From positions 4,719,501-4,783,500 of the forward strand of contig NZ_CP097484.1 in NCBI RefSeq assembly GCF_023546765.1: a DNA stretch of 64,000 bases, read 5' to 3'. The notes below the pieces were generated by a model, which saw only the letters and a list, made by a program, of their open reading frames with translations, was not told where the DNA came from and did no database searches. Below are positions 1 through 8,192 of this stretch, one piece after another. Every line of letters starts with the position of its first letter. Position 1 is the first letter of the stretch. This DNA comes from Methylobacterium tardum. GTDB taxonomy: Bacteria; Pseudomonadota; Alphaproteobacteria; Rhizobiales; Beijerinckiaceae. The position numbers were made by a program, and so were the translations under genes.

Positions 1-21
1 TACCTGGAGGCCCGCGCGTGA
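1..21 (+). CDS. C-terminal end of an upstream gene, probably the ABC permease (partial)
   Basis: The first 21 bases read as the codons for Y-L-E-A-R-A followed by TGA. The TGA overlaps the GTG start of the ABC ATPase by four bases (GTGA). Such translational coupling is typical of a permease gene preceding its ATPase in amino-acid uptake operons. Only six residues are visible, so the permease identity is inferred from context alone. Confidence 0.4.
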   Translation, partial: YLEARA

Positions 22-779
22 TCGCCCTGTCGGCCATCGAGAAACGCTTCGGCAGCACCACGGTCCTGCACGGCGTCGACCTCGCCATCCCCGAGGGCCG
101 GGTCACGGCGCTGATCGGCCCGTCGGGCTCGGGCAAGTCGACGCTCCTGCGCTGCGTCAACCTGCTGGAAGTCCCGCAGGCGGGGACGCTCACCCTCGGC
201 GATCTTCGCCTCACCTTCCGGCCGGACAACCCGCCGGCGCGGCGCGCGGTGCTCGCCGTACGCCGGCAGACCGGCATGGTGTTCCAGAACTTCCAGCTCT
301 TCCCCCACCGCACCGTGCTGGAGAACGTCACGGAGGGGCTCGTCACCGTCGCCCGGTGGCCGCAGGCCAGGGCGCGGGCGCGCGCTCTGGAACTGCTGGA
401 GCGCGTCGACCTCGCCCACAAGGCCTCGGACTGGCCCGCCAGCCTGTCGGGCGGCCAGCAGCAGCGGGTGGCGATCGCCCGGGCGCTGGCCCCCTCCCCG
501 CGCCTGCTGCTCTGCGACGAGCCGACCTCGGCGCTGGATCCGGGACTCGCCGCCGAGGTGGTCGACGTGCTGGCCGGCCTCGCGGGCGAAGGCATGACCA
601 TGCTGATGGCGACCCACGACCTGCGACTCGCGCGGCGGGTCGCCGACCGGGTGGTGTTCCTCGAAGGCGGTACGATCGTCGAGCAGGGACCGGCCGCCGA
701 CCTGTTCGGACGCCCGGGCGATCCGCGCACCCGCCGCTTCATCCGGACCTTGCTCGGCGAGCCGGCGGACCAGCCCTGA
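18..779 (+). CDS. Amino-acid ABC transporter ATP-binding protein (GlnQ/HisP type)
   Basis: Cytoplasmic ATPase subunit of a polar amino-acid importer, 253 residues, the usual length for the family. Visible motifs in order are Walker A GPSGSGKST near residue 35, a Q-loop in GMVFQNFQLFPH, the signature LSGGQQQR, Walker B LLLCDEPTSALDP, and the switch histidine in MATHD. The GLU/HIS subfamily is suggested by the FQLFPHRTVLENV segment. It begins at a GTG that overlaps the stop of the preceding frame, so it is the last gene of an operon whose permease and binding protein lie off the left edge. The substrate cannot be predicted from this subunit. It is convergent with the DUF2243 pair, with only about 18 bases between. 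Confidence 0.93.
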   Translation: MIALSAIEKRFGSTTVLHGVDLAIPEGRVTALIGPSGSGKSTLLRCVNLLEVPQAGTLTLGDLRLTFRPDNPPARRAVLAVRRQTGMVFQNFQLFPHRTVLENVTEGLVTVARWPQARARARALELLERVDLAHKASDWPASLSGGQQQRVAIARALAPSPRLLLCDEPTSALDPGLAAEVVDVLAGLAGEGMTMLMATHDLRLARRVADRVVFLEGGTIVEQGPAADLFGRPGDPRTRRFIRTLLGEPADQP

Positions 780-797
780 TCCGCGGCTCCGCGTCGT

Positions 798-953
798 TCA
801 GCGGGGCAGGCAGCGCAGGCTGAGCAGGTCGTCGAGGGTCAGCACGGTCCCGAAGATCAGGGGCCGCCAAGCCGGCAGGGTGGCGAGGATCAGGCCGGCC
901 GCCAGGACGAGCCAGGGAAGGACCGGCCGGAGGCCCGAACCAGCGCCCCTCAT
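798..953 (-). CDS. Small membrane protein coupled to DUF2243 gene
   Basis: A 51-residue reading frame that starts with an ATG overlapping the TGA of the upstream DUF2243 gene (ATGA, bases 950-953). It has one clear hydrophobic segment, LPWLVLAAGLILATLPAW, about residues 12-29, and a second weakly hydrophobic stretch, LIFGTVLTLDDLLSL. I do not recognise the family. The overlap and membrane character suggest it is co-translated with, and may act with, the DUF2243 protein. It could instead be a chance open frame, but the coupled start and transmembrane pattern argue for a real gene. Confidence 0.6.
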   Translation of the reverse strand: MRGAGSGLRPVLPWLVLAAGLILATLPAWRPLIFGTVLTLDDLLSLRCLPR

Positions 954-1465
954 GCGGCGGCCCGCGACGCCGAGGTCTCCTCCGCCCGGCCGACCTGCAC
1001 GAGGCCAAGGCCCGCGGCCAGCATGGCGCCGCCCCAGAGCAGGAATCCGAGATCCCAGTAGAGCCACTGCGCCTGCGGCATCCGTTCGTTGACGTGATGG
1101 ACGCCGAGGATCTCGTGGTCGATCACGCCCTCGGCGAGATTGAACAGGCCCCAGCCGATCAGGAGCGACCCGGCGAGCAGCTTGCTGGACCAGTAGAGGT
1201 GCGTGCGGTGCGCGGCGCGCCAGAGGATGAACAGTCCGAGGACCACGAAGACGTAGGTCGCGCTGTGGAAGATGCCGTCCCACAGGGTATTCAACTCGAG
1301 ATTCGGGATCGTATCGATCGGATACCAGGAGCTCAGCATGTGATGCCATTGCAGGACTTGGTGCAGCACGATCCCGTCGAAGAAGCCGCCAAGACCGAGC
1401 CCGAACAGGATCCCGGCGCTCAGCGGGAAGACGCGCTCCCGGGGTTCAGCCGCTGCCATCTCCAA
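950..1465 (-). CDS. DUF2243 family membrane protein
   Basis: A 171-residue integral membrane protein of the DUF2243 family; no biochemical role is established that I know of. About four hydrophobic helices are visible. The family-typical segment GFFDGIVLHQVLQWHHM near residues 28-44 carries several histidines and an aspartate, and WDGIFHSATY and LAEGVIDHEILGVHHV carry further His/Asp/Glu residues. The pattern suggests metal or haem contact within the membrane, but that is inference. It is the first gene of a two-gene unit with the overlapping small membrane protein. Confidence 0.85.
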   Translation of the reverse strand: MEMAAAEPRERVFPLSAGILFGLGLGGFFDGIVLHQVLQWHHMLSSWYPIDTIPNLELNTLWDGIFHSATYVFVVLGLFILWRAAHRTHLYWSSKLLAGSLLIGWGLFNLAEGVIDHEILGVHHVNERMPQAQWLYWDLGFLLWGGAMLAAGLGLVQVGRAEETSASRAAA

Positions 1466-1525
1466 CTCCCGTTTCGGGGTCGAGGCCCCCGCGACCGGTT
1501 CAGGCCTGGACGACGGCGGTCGGCA

Positions 1526-3547
1526 TCAGGAGGCCCTCCGCTCACCGGTTGACGGCTCGGCGGCAGATACCATCCGTAGGTAGACGGCCAGACCCGCCAG
1601 AAAGACCGCGAGGCCGAGCCCGGTGGCGTAGGGCGCGAAGCCCTTGCCGGCGATCGCGATCGCCGAACTTTGCCCCGCCAGGAGATCGGTGCCGGCGAGC
1701 AGCACGCCGACGCAGCTCTCCCCGACGAGGAACCCGGAGGCGAGGAGCACGCCGCGGCGGCGGGCGGCCCCCACCGCCTTGTCGGCCTTCTTGTCCCCTT
1801 TGCCGCCGACCCGAGCGCGCAGCCGGCGCTCGGCGACCCAGCCGAGGATGCCGCCGATGGCGATTGTCATCTCCACCGAGAGCGGCAGGTACATGCCGAT
1901 CCCGACCGTCAGGGCCGGAAAGGTGAGGTTTCGCCGCTTCAGCCACGTCTCCGCGGCGACCAGGACCACGCCGAGCCCGGCGCCGATCAGCACCATGCGC
2001 CAGGGCAGCTCGCTGTGCGTGATGCCGTTCGCGATCTGGGTCATCAGGGCGGCCTGGGGCGCCGCCATGGCACTGCCCGCATCCTGTCCGTCACGCGCGG
2101 GGGCGCCGACAAAGCCGTAGGCCTCGTAGAGCAGCGACAGGAGCGGCGCGATCACCACGGCGCCGACGCCGACGCCGATGATCAGCGCGACCTGCTGGTG
2201 CCAGGGCGTGGCGCCCAGCACCTGTCCGGTCTTCAGGTCCTGCAGGTTGTCGTTGGCGATCGAGGAGGTGGTAATGATGACCGACGTCAGCAGCAGCGCC
2301 ATCCCGGTGACGAAGCGGTCGCCCTCCGGTCCGCCGGAATGCCCGAGGATGAAGGGCAGGAGCAGCGCGGTGGCCATCGTGGTCAGGATGCCGATCCCCG
2401 AGATCGGGCTCGGCGAGGAGCCGAGCAGCCCCGCAAGGTAGCCGCAGGCCGCCGCCATCAGGAAACCGAACAGAACGGTGAACAGGGTCGCGGCGACCGC
2501 CAGCACGATCATCAGGCTGCCGAGATCGGCGGGTGTGGCGAAAGAGCCGAACAGGATCGCGAGCGGCACGCACAGGCCCAGCGTCGCGGCGGCGACCCAG
2601 GTGATCGGCAGGTCGCGCTCCTCGCGCGGATGATCCTTGCCGAGGCCGCCGCTGCCCGACAGGGCCGAGCGGATGCTCGCCAGGATCGGGCGCGCCAGCG
2701 ACCCCACGGTCCACAGCCCGCCCACTGCGATGATGCCGGCGCCCATCAGGCGTACCTGGCCCGACCAGACCGCCTCGGCGGCCTCCCCGGCGGACTTGGC
2801 GGGATCACCCGACAGGGCGGTCAGCACCGGCACCGCGATGCCCCAGGCGATCACGACGCCGGTCAGCAGCGCCAGGCAGGCGCCTATGCCCACGAGGTAG
2901 CCGACCCCGACCAGCGCCAGCGAGAAGCCGGTTCCGGTGCGGAACACCGCCCCCCCGAGGCTGATCGCGCCGTTCCACCCGTCGCCCAGGACCTTCAGCC
3001 CGGTGGTGGCGAGTCCGATCGTCCCGGCGGCCGCGGCGGCCCCGAGCAGGTCGCGCAGGCCGTGGCCGCCCTCCTCCTCCTGACCGGTCCGCAGCACCTC
3101 CGCGGCGGCGATGCCCTCGGGATAGGGAAGGTCGCTGCCCGAGACCAGGGCCCGGCGGAGTGGGATCGAGAAGGCGACCCCGAGGAGGCCGCCCAGCATG
3201 CACACGGCCGTGGTCTGCCAGAACGGGAATCCGTGCCAGTGCCCGATCAGCACGAGTCCGGGCAGGGCGAGGATGACGTTGCACAGGGTGCCGGCGGCCG
3301 AGGCCTGCGTCTGCACGATGTTGTTCTCGAGGATGCCGGCGCCGCCCATCAGCCGAAACGCGCCCATCGAGATCATCGCGGCCGGGATGGAGGACGAGAA
3401 CGTCATCCCGGTCTTCAGGCCCATATAGAGGTTGGCGGCCATGAAGATGACCGTGATGCCCGCGCCGAGCGCGATGCCACGCAAGGTCAGTTCGGCCTGA
3501 CGATCCTGCGATTTCGGCGTGGTCGTCGGGCTGCGGGCGTCCATCAT
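1526..3547 (-). CDS. OPT family oligopeptide/metal-chelate transporter
   Basis: A 673-residue inner-membrane protein with roughly 14-16 hydrophobic segments, the size and layout of the oligopeptide transporter (OPT/YSL) superfamily. Family-like features include the N-terminal NLYMGLKTGMTFSSSIPAA segment and YPEGIAAAEVLRTGQ, a typical OPT signature. Members import small peptides or metal-siderophore complexes by proton symport; the substrate here is unknown. Translation starts at MMDARSP, where either of two adjacent ATG codons could be used. It stands alone, and the long open frame on the opposite strand is a GC-skew shadow. Confidence 0.93.
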   Translation of the reverse strand: MMDARSPTTTPKSQDRQAELTLRGIALGAGITVIFMAANLYMGLKTGMTFSSSIPAAMISMGAFRLMGGAGILENNIVQTQASAAGTLCNVILALPGLVLIGHWHGFPFWQTTAVCMLGGLLGVAFSIPLRRALVSGSDLPYPEGIAAAEVLRTGQEEEGGHGLRDLLGAAAAAGTIGLATTGLKVLGDGWNGAISLGGAVFRTGTGFSLALVGVGYLVGIGACLALLTGVVIAWGIAVPVLTALSGDPAKSAGEAAEAVWSGQVRLMGAGIIAVGGLWTVGSLARPILASIRSALSGSGGLGKDHPREERDLPITWVAAATLGLCVPLAILFGSFATPADLGSLMIVLAVAATLFTVLFGFLMAAACGYLAGLLGSSPSPISGIGILTTMATALLLPFILGHSGGPEGDRFVTGMALLLTSVIITTSSIANDNLQDLKTGQVLGATPWHQQVALIIGVGVGAVVIAPLLSLLYEAYGFVGAPARDGQDAGSAMAAPQAALMTQIANGITHSELPWRMVLIGAGLGVVLVAAETWLKRRNLTFPALTVGIGMYLPLSVEMTIAIGGILGWVAERRLRARVGGKGDKKADKAVGAARRRGVLLASGFLVGESCVGVLLAGTDLLAGQSSAIAIAGKGFAPYATGLGLAVFLAGLAVYLRMVSAAEPSTGERRAS

Positions 3548-3775
3548 CCACTCGGGCTATCGTACGCAAACCACCCGAGGGGCGGAAACTTTCCCCGGGT
3601 CCGCCGTCATGAGCAGCCCGCATTCCAGCAGCCCGTCGCCTGAGGCGATCTGTCTCTGGGTCATGCCGACGAGGGGATGCAGTCACCCGGCGCGCTCCAG
3701 GGTTTCCCAGCAGACCAACGCCCGCTGCCCGCCCGGCGCGCCGGGCGCCCTCCCTCGGGACATCCCAGACAGCCC

Positions 3776-4219
3776 ATGTGGTATCTCTACGGCTTCGCCC
3801 TGCTGGCGGGCGTCGCCAACGCCATCGAGCCCGGCCAGAACGCCACGCTGGCCAAGGTCACGGGGCAGCCGATGCTGGCGGGGGTCTTCTGCTTCGCCCT
3901 GGCGATCGTCTGCTTCCTCGGCGTCATCATCGTCGTCCGGCTCCGCGGCCAGAGCCCGACCGACGCGGCCACGCGCGTTCCGTGGTGGGCTTGGCCCGGC
4001 GGCATCCTCGGGGCCGCGGTCGTGCTCGCGCAGCTCTACATCTCGGAGCAGGTCGGCGCCGCGCCGTTCCTGTGCTGCGTGATCACGGCGGGCGTGATCG
4101 GCTCGATCGCCCTCGACCATTACGGCCTCATCGGCTTCGAGCGCCATTGCGCCAGCCGCTGGCGCATTCTCGGAGGCGTCCTGATGGTCGCGGGCGTCGC
4201 CCTCGTGGCGGTGTTCTGA
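3776..4219 (+). CDS. YdcZ/DUF606 family DMT transporter, copy 1
   Basis: A 147-residue protein with about five hydrophobic helices, belonging to the DUF606 (YdcZ) branch of the drug/metabolite transporter superfamily. It opens with MWYLYGFALLAGVANAIEPG and carries LYISEQVGAAPFLCCVITAG, a pattern shared almost residue for residue with the next gene. The longer frame upstream lacks family similarity, so the ATG at 3776 is preferred. These half-size proteins are thought to work as dimers. The tandem partner of exactly the same length (147 residues) lies 46 bases downstream, suggesting a heterodimeric transporter. Confidence 0.85.
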   Translation: MWYLYGFALLAGVANAIEPGQNATLAKVTGQPMLAGVFCFALAIVCFLGVIIVVRLRGQSPTDAATRVPWWAWPGGILGAAVVLAQLYISEQVGAAPFLCCVITAGVIGSIALDHYGLIGFERHCASRWRILGGVLMVAGVALVAVF

Positions 4220-4265
4220 CCCGCCGCCCGACCCTCCGGCTCTCCGCTTCCTTCAGGATCCCAGC

Positions 4266-4709
4266 ATGATCTTCCTCTACGGCTTCGCCCTGCTGGCGGG
4301 CATCGCCACCGCAATCGAACCGGGCCAGAACGCGGGCCTCGCCAAGTCCCTGGCGCGGCCGCTCCTGGCCGGCGTGGTCAGCCTCGTCGTCAGCATCCTC
4401 ACCATCGGGGCAGCCATGCTGGTGACGGGGCAATACGGCGTGCCGGGGATGGACCGCCTCGCGCAGGTGCCCTGGTGGGCGTGGCTCGGCGGCCTGATGA
4501 GCGCGGGCCTGACGATGGCGCAGCTCTACATCTCCAAACGGATCGGCGCCGCCACCTTCCTCGGGCTGATCGTCACGGCGGGCGTGGTCACCTCGATCCT
4601 GCTCGACCATTTCGGACTGGTCGGCTTCAAGGTCCACGAAGCGGGCCTTTGGCGGATCCTGGGCGGCGCCTTGATGATCGGAGGCGTCGCGCTGGTCGCC
4701 CGGTTCTGA
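4266..4709 (+). CDS. YdcZ/DUF606 family DMT transporter, copy 2
   Basis: A 147-residue membrane protein, paralogous to the gene just upstream: both begin with the YGFALLAG segment followed by AIEPGQNA and share the AQLYIS and DHFGL/DHYGL segments. About five helices are visible. DUF606 proteins are half-size members of the drug/metabolite transporter superfamily with unknown substrates. The two genes are probably co-transcribed and arose by tandem duplication. The gene ends about 30 bases before the convergent SDR dehydrogenase. Confidence 0.87.
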   Translation: MIFLYGFALLAGIATAIEPGQNAGLAKSLARPLLAGVVSLVVSILTIGAAMLVTGQYGVPGMDRLAQVPWWAWLGGLMSAGLTMAQLYISKRIGAATFLGLIVTAGVVTSILLDHFGLVGFKVHEAGLWRILGGALMIGGVALVARF

Positions 4710-4739
4710 GACGCCTGTTCTGAGACGCTTGACGTCGGA

Positions 4740-5468
4740 TCAGATCGTCCAGCCGCCGTCGATGACGACCGCCTGCCCAGTCGTGTAGGTCGCGCCCGCG
4801 AGATAGACGGCGAGATCGGCGATCTCCTCCGGCGTGCCGAGCCGCCCGATCGGCTGGCGCGCGACGAAGGCCGCGCGGGTCTGCTCGTAATCGCCCTGCT
4901 GGCGGATCCGCTCCTGCAGCGACGGGCTCTCCACCGTGCCGGGGCAGATCGCGTTGCAGCGGATGTTGTGGCCGACGTAATCGGCGGCGACGGACTTGGT
5001 CAGGCCGACAACCGCAGCCTTGGTCAGCCCGTAGGCGAAGCGGTTCGGGACGCCCTTCACCGAGGAGGCGACCGAGGCCATGTTGACGATGGCGCCGTCG
5101 CGGCGCTCCAGCATGCCCGGCAGCACGGCGCGAATCGTGCGGATCATCGCCTTGACGTTGAGGTCGATAGCGAAGTCGAGGTCGGCGTCAGGCATCTCCA
5201 GGATGCTGCCGGCATGGACGATTCCGGCGCAGTTGAACAGGACATCGACCGCGCCGATCCGCTCGACCAGGGCGGTGACGGCGCCCGCGTCGAGCACGTC
5301 GAGGATCGCGGTCTGAAGGCCGTCGGCCTGCAGGGCGGCGAGCGCGTCCGCGTTGATGTCGGTGGCGTGGACCCGCGCGCCGGCCCGCGCGAAGGCGAGC
5401 GCGCTGGCGCGCCCGATCCCCTGCGCCGCGGCCGTGACCAGGACGGTCTTTCCGGAGAGATCTGCCAT
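4740..5468 (-). CDS. SDR family NAD(P)-dependent dehydrogenase
   Basis: A 242-residue classical short-chain dehydrogenase/reductase. Visible motifs are the cofactor site TAAAQGIG at residues 12-19, NCAG near residue 83, the catalytic serine in NMASVASS, and YGLTK with catalytic Tyr and Lys. An aspartate at the end of the second strand (HATDIN) points to NAD rather than NADP. The overall pattern, including the ending TTGQAVVIDGGWTI, resembles the DHRS6-type 3-hydroxybutyrate and 2-keto-3-deoxy-fuconate dehydrogenases, but the substrate cannot be assigned. It is divergent from the DUF305 fusion gene across a 140-base gap. Confidence 0.9.
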   Translation of the reverse strand: MADLSGKTVLVTAAAQGIGRASALAFARAGARVHATDINADALAALQADGLQTAILDVLDAGAVTALVERIGAVDVLFNCAGIVHAGSILEMPDADLDFAIDLNVKAMIRTIRAVLPGMLERRDGAIVNMASVASSVKGVPNRFAYGLTKAAVVGLTKSVAADYVGHNIRCNAICPGTVESPSLQERIRQQGDYEQTRAAFVARQPIGRLGTPEEIADLAVYLAGATYTTGQAVVIDGGWTI

Positions 5469-5608
5469 CGCGTGCTCCCTGCAGGCTGCGTGCTGCGTGC
5501 CGGCATCGGGCCGAGCGGCCGCAGTGTAGGTCCCGCCGGGGTCCGGCTCCAGGCGCGTGTCGCGGCAATCTCCAACATAGGCTGTCGCCCGCGCCGAGCC
5601 GGCCCCCT

Positions 5609-6814
5609 ATGGCAGACCCGGTCGGGGACGGGGACCCAAGCGTGAGCGGCATCGTGAGGCGTCTCTGGTCGAGCCAGGCCGGGATCAACTGGCGCGCCGC
5701 GGCCCTGCTCGGCCTGTTCAGCAGCACGTTCTCGACCCTGGTCAGCCAGTTCACCGCCACCCGCATCGGGCGCGACGCCGTGGTCGACTGGATGGTGGTC
5801 GCCGCCATCCCGATGCGCGACGCGGCCCTCCAGGTTGAGCCGTCCTGGCCGGTGATCCTCACCGGCATCCTGTTCCACCAATGGGCGGACTTCTCCTGGG
5901 CCTTGGTGTTCTTCGGCCTGTTCGCGCGCTGGACCGCCGGCCTCCGGCCCTGGACGATCCTGCTGATCGCGCCGGTCTGGGCCCTCTTCACCTCCGCGTC
6001 GGAATGGCTCTTCCTGGTGCCGCTCCTGCCGTTCTGGCAGCCGATCTTCCCGCTGGAGCAGCCCTACTGGATCGGCTTCCTGGTCCACCTCACCTCGGCC
6101 TCGCTCTATCCGCTGTTCCCGTATCTGCGGGACACGGTGGCGGGGCGGCGCCCCTCGGCGCACGGCCGGTTCGCGGCCGTCTGGAGCGGCGGGGCCATCC
6201 TCGGCGTGTTTGCCCTCGGCACACTGGCGCTCCTCGGCTGGCAGGGCCGCGAGATCCCCTGGACCGGGCACGATCCGGCTTACGACCAAGACTACATGCG
6301 GCGCATGATGGCCCACCACGCGCAGGGGATCGCGCTCGCGAAGCTCGGGGCCGAGCGCGCCCAGGACAGTCATCTCCGGTCGCTCGCCCGCCTGATCGCG
6401 GCCGCGCAGACCGGCGAGAACACGGTCTTCGACCAATGGTGGCGCAGCTGGTTCGGCGACGCGTCCCAGATCTGCGCGCTGGCCGAGCGGGATTCCATGC
6501 CGGGCATGCTGGATCCCGGCCAGATCGAGGCGCTCCGCGGCTTGGACGGCCCGGCCTTCGACGCGCGGTTCGTGGCGCTCATGACGTTCCACCATGCCGG
6601 CGCGATCGCCATGGCCGATGACGCGATGCGCCAGGCGGACGACCTCCGCCTGCGGATCATGGCGCAGGGCATCCGCCACGAGCAGCGCGGCGAGATCGCC
6701 CTGATGCACGGGCTCGAAGGCCTGGCTGCGGTACAGATGGCTCTGGGCGACCTCGTCCTCCCGGCCGGCCGTGCAGCGCCCGAGCAGGCGGCCGGACAGC
6801 GCCCGTCTCCCTAG
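5609..6814 (+). CDS. Membrane protein with C-terminal DUF305 domain
   Basis: A 401-residue protein in two parts. Residues 1 to about 215 hold around five hydrophobic helices. Residues 225-385 form a DUF305 domain, a four-helix ferritin-like fold known from copper- and stress-associated proteins. Both DUF305 signatures are visible: MRRMMAHHAQGIALAK near residue 230 and MTFHHAGAIAMAD near residue 328. DUF305 proteins are usually small and secreted, so the fused membrane half is notable; a metal-handling role is inference. A GTG at 5642 is an alternative start. Confidence 0.85.
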   Translation: MADPVGDGDPSVSGIVRRLWSSQAGINWRAAALLGLFSSTFSTLVSQFTATRIGRDAVVDWMVVAAIPMRDAALQVEPSWPVILTGILFHQWADFSWALVFFGLFARWTAGLRPWTILLIAPVWALFTSASEWLFLVPLLPFWQPIFPLEQPYWIGFLVHLTSASLYPLFPYLRDTVAGRRPSAHGRFAAVWSGGAILGVFALGTLALLGWQGREIPWTGHDPAYDQDYMRRMMAHHAQGIALAKLGAERAQDSHLRSLARLIAAAQTGENTVFDQWWRSWFGDASQICALAERDSMPGMLDPGQIEALRGLDGPAFDARFVALMTFHHAGAIAMADDAMRQADDLRLRIMAQGIRHEQRGEIALMHGLEGLAAVQMALGDLVLPAGRAAPEQAAGQRPSP

Positions 6815-6887
6815 CCGGAGGAACCCGGGATCCCGATCGGCCGGTACCGCGTTTTCACCGAACCGCATCACTGCCCGGAGGAATGCC

Positions 6888-7112
6888 GTGGGGCTCGCTG
6901 CCTTCGTCTTCTTCGTCGTTCCGTGGATGGCCTTTGCCGTCTGGATCTATCTCAAGCCGGGCAGCATTCGCCTCGGCGCCCCGGCGGCGCCCTGGCGGCC
7001 GCTGACGGATTATCCGCCTCCGCGGCGCGACCAGCAGCAGGCCGGCGAGACCCAGAGCATGGCCTCGGGCGCCGCCCATGACGGCAAGCACCAGCCCATC
7101 GCCTCGATCTGA
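6888..7112 (+). CDS. Small single-pass membrane protein of unknown function
   Basis: A 74-residue frame starting at a GTG preceded by a good ribosome-binding site, GGAGGAA at 6877-6883. One transmembrane helix is evident (LAAFVFFVVPWMAFAVWIYL), then a hydrophilic, proline- and glutamine-rich tail that includes histidines. I do not recognise a family. It follows the DUF305 membrane protein by 73 bases in the same direction and is probably co-transcribed. The ribosome-binding site and helix make it a credible gene. Confidence 0.6.
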   Translation: MGLAAFVFFVVPWMAFAVWIYLKPGSIRLGAPAAPWRPLTDYPPPRRDQQQAGETQSMASGAAHDGKHQPIASI

Positions 7113-7132
7113 TCCACGGATCTCGGTGCCGG

Positions 7133-7222
7133 CGTCTTTGCGAGCGACGCGAAGCAAGCCGGCGGCGCGACGACGCCCCGTGTCGCGCTGCCCTGGGTCG
7201 CGTCGCTGCGCCCGCGATGACG
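7133..7222. repeat. Dispersed palindromic repeat, family B, copy 1
   Basis: Begins CGTCTTTGCGAGCG and ends GCTGCCCTGGGTCGC...CGATGACGG. The same arrangement recurs at 44569-44661. The ends are imperfect inversions of each other. This type of 'CGTC(T/A)TTGCGAGCG' element is widespread between genes in alphaproteobacteria. It lies in the convergent gap before the egtD-like gene and may act as a transcript end structure. Confidence 0.75.
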
Positions 7223-7261
7223 GAGGGATCCGTCACCCGGGGACCGTGATCGGAACCCGGA

Positions 7262-8185
7262 TCAGGCCTCCGCCTGCAGCAGGTGCAGGTTGAAGCTGCC
7301 ACCGTCCGCCTGCCAGAGCGCGCGGGGCTGCCACCCGCTCGCTCGCGCCAGGGCCTGGAACGCGTCCGCCGTGTACTTGTGCGACGTATCCGTCCGGATG
7401 CTCTCGGAGGCGGCGAACGCGATGCTCCGGTCGCCCAGCCGGTAGATGGCCGGCCGGATCGCCACCAGATGCGCCTCCACGCGAAACGGCTCGGGCAGGA
7501 GCCGGACCTCGTGCCGGAAATTGTCGATGTCGAAATCGGCACCGCACTCGCGGTTGAGCCGGGTCAGGATGTTGCGGTGGAAGGCGGCCATCAGCCCGTC
7601 GGCGCCGCCATAGGCGCGCTCCAGGCGCGCGGGATCGGTCGTGCCGTCGGCACCGACCAGGAACAGGCTCGGGCCCAGTGTCGCGCGCGCCCGTTCCAGG
7701 AACAGACCGGCGTCGCGCGGGTCGAAGTTGCCGATGCTCGTCCCCGGGTAGAAGCCGAGGATCCCGCCCGGCCCCGCCGAGACCGGGAGCTGCACCGGCT
7801 TCGAGTAGTCGGCGCAGACCGGCACCATGGTGATGCCCGGGTAATCCGGCGCCAGCCGCCGGATCGCCGCTTCGAGATACGCGCCCGAGATGTCGATGGC
7901 CACGTAGCCGGACGGGCTGTCCAGGGCGTCGAGGAGCGTGCGGATCTTGCGGCTCGCGCCGCTGCCGAACTCGACCACCGTCACGCCCGGCGCCACCGCG
8001 CGCGCCACGTCGGCCGCGACCTGGGGCAGGAGCGCCGTCTCCTGCGCGGTCGGGTAGTAGTCGGCGTTGTGGCAGATCCGGTCGAACAGGTCGGAGCCGG
8101 TCTCGTCCCAGAGGAACTTCCCCGGCAGCGTCTTCGGCCCGGCCGTCAGGCCCACGAGGGCATCCCGGAGAAATTCGTCGTTCAT
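7262..8185 (-). CDS. EgtD-like amino-acid N-alpha-trimethylase with altered pocket
   Basis: A 307-residue SAM-dependent methyltransferase of the EgtD family, which makes hercynine from histidine for ergothioneine. Visible features are DYYPT at 42-46, the SAM loop GSGASRK at 74-80, IDIS at 98-100, and SIGNF at 150-154 with the amino-acid-binding Asn153. Compared by eye with remembered M. smegmatis EgtD, Tyr192 matches Tyr206, but Ala238 replaces Met252 and Asp266 replaces Glu282, the two residues that tune side-chain recognition; Ser268 (Ser284) is kept. A substrate other than histidine is therefore possible. No egtB lies nearby. It is the last gene of a three-gene operon, 7 bases after the methyltransferase. 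Confidence 0.88.
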   Translation of the reverse strand: MNDEFLRDALVGLTAGPKTLPGKFLWDETGSDLFDRICHNADYYPTAQETALLPQVAADVARAVAPGVTVVEFGSGASRKIRTLLDALDSPSGYVAIDISGAYLEAAIRRLAPDYPGITMVPVCADYSKPVQLPVSAGPGGILGFYPGTSIGNFDPRDAGLFLERARATLGPSLFLVGADGTTDPARLERAYGGADGLMAAFHRNILTRLNRECGADFDIDNFRHEVRLLPEPFRVEAHLVAIRPAIYRLGDRSIAFAASESIRTDTSHKYTADAFQALARASGWQPRALWQADGGSFNLHLLQAEA

Positions 8186-8192
8186 CGCTGCA

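Noticed and set aside
1670..3643. 657-residue open frame on the plus strand
   Set aside because: It is antisense to the OPT transporter, with a low-complexity Asp/Gly/His/Arg-rich product and no domain; a GC-skew shadow.
5144..6871. 575-residue open frame on the minus strand
   Set aside because: It runs antisense to the DUF305 fusion and into the SDR gene in another frame. Composition is that of a shadow frame.
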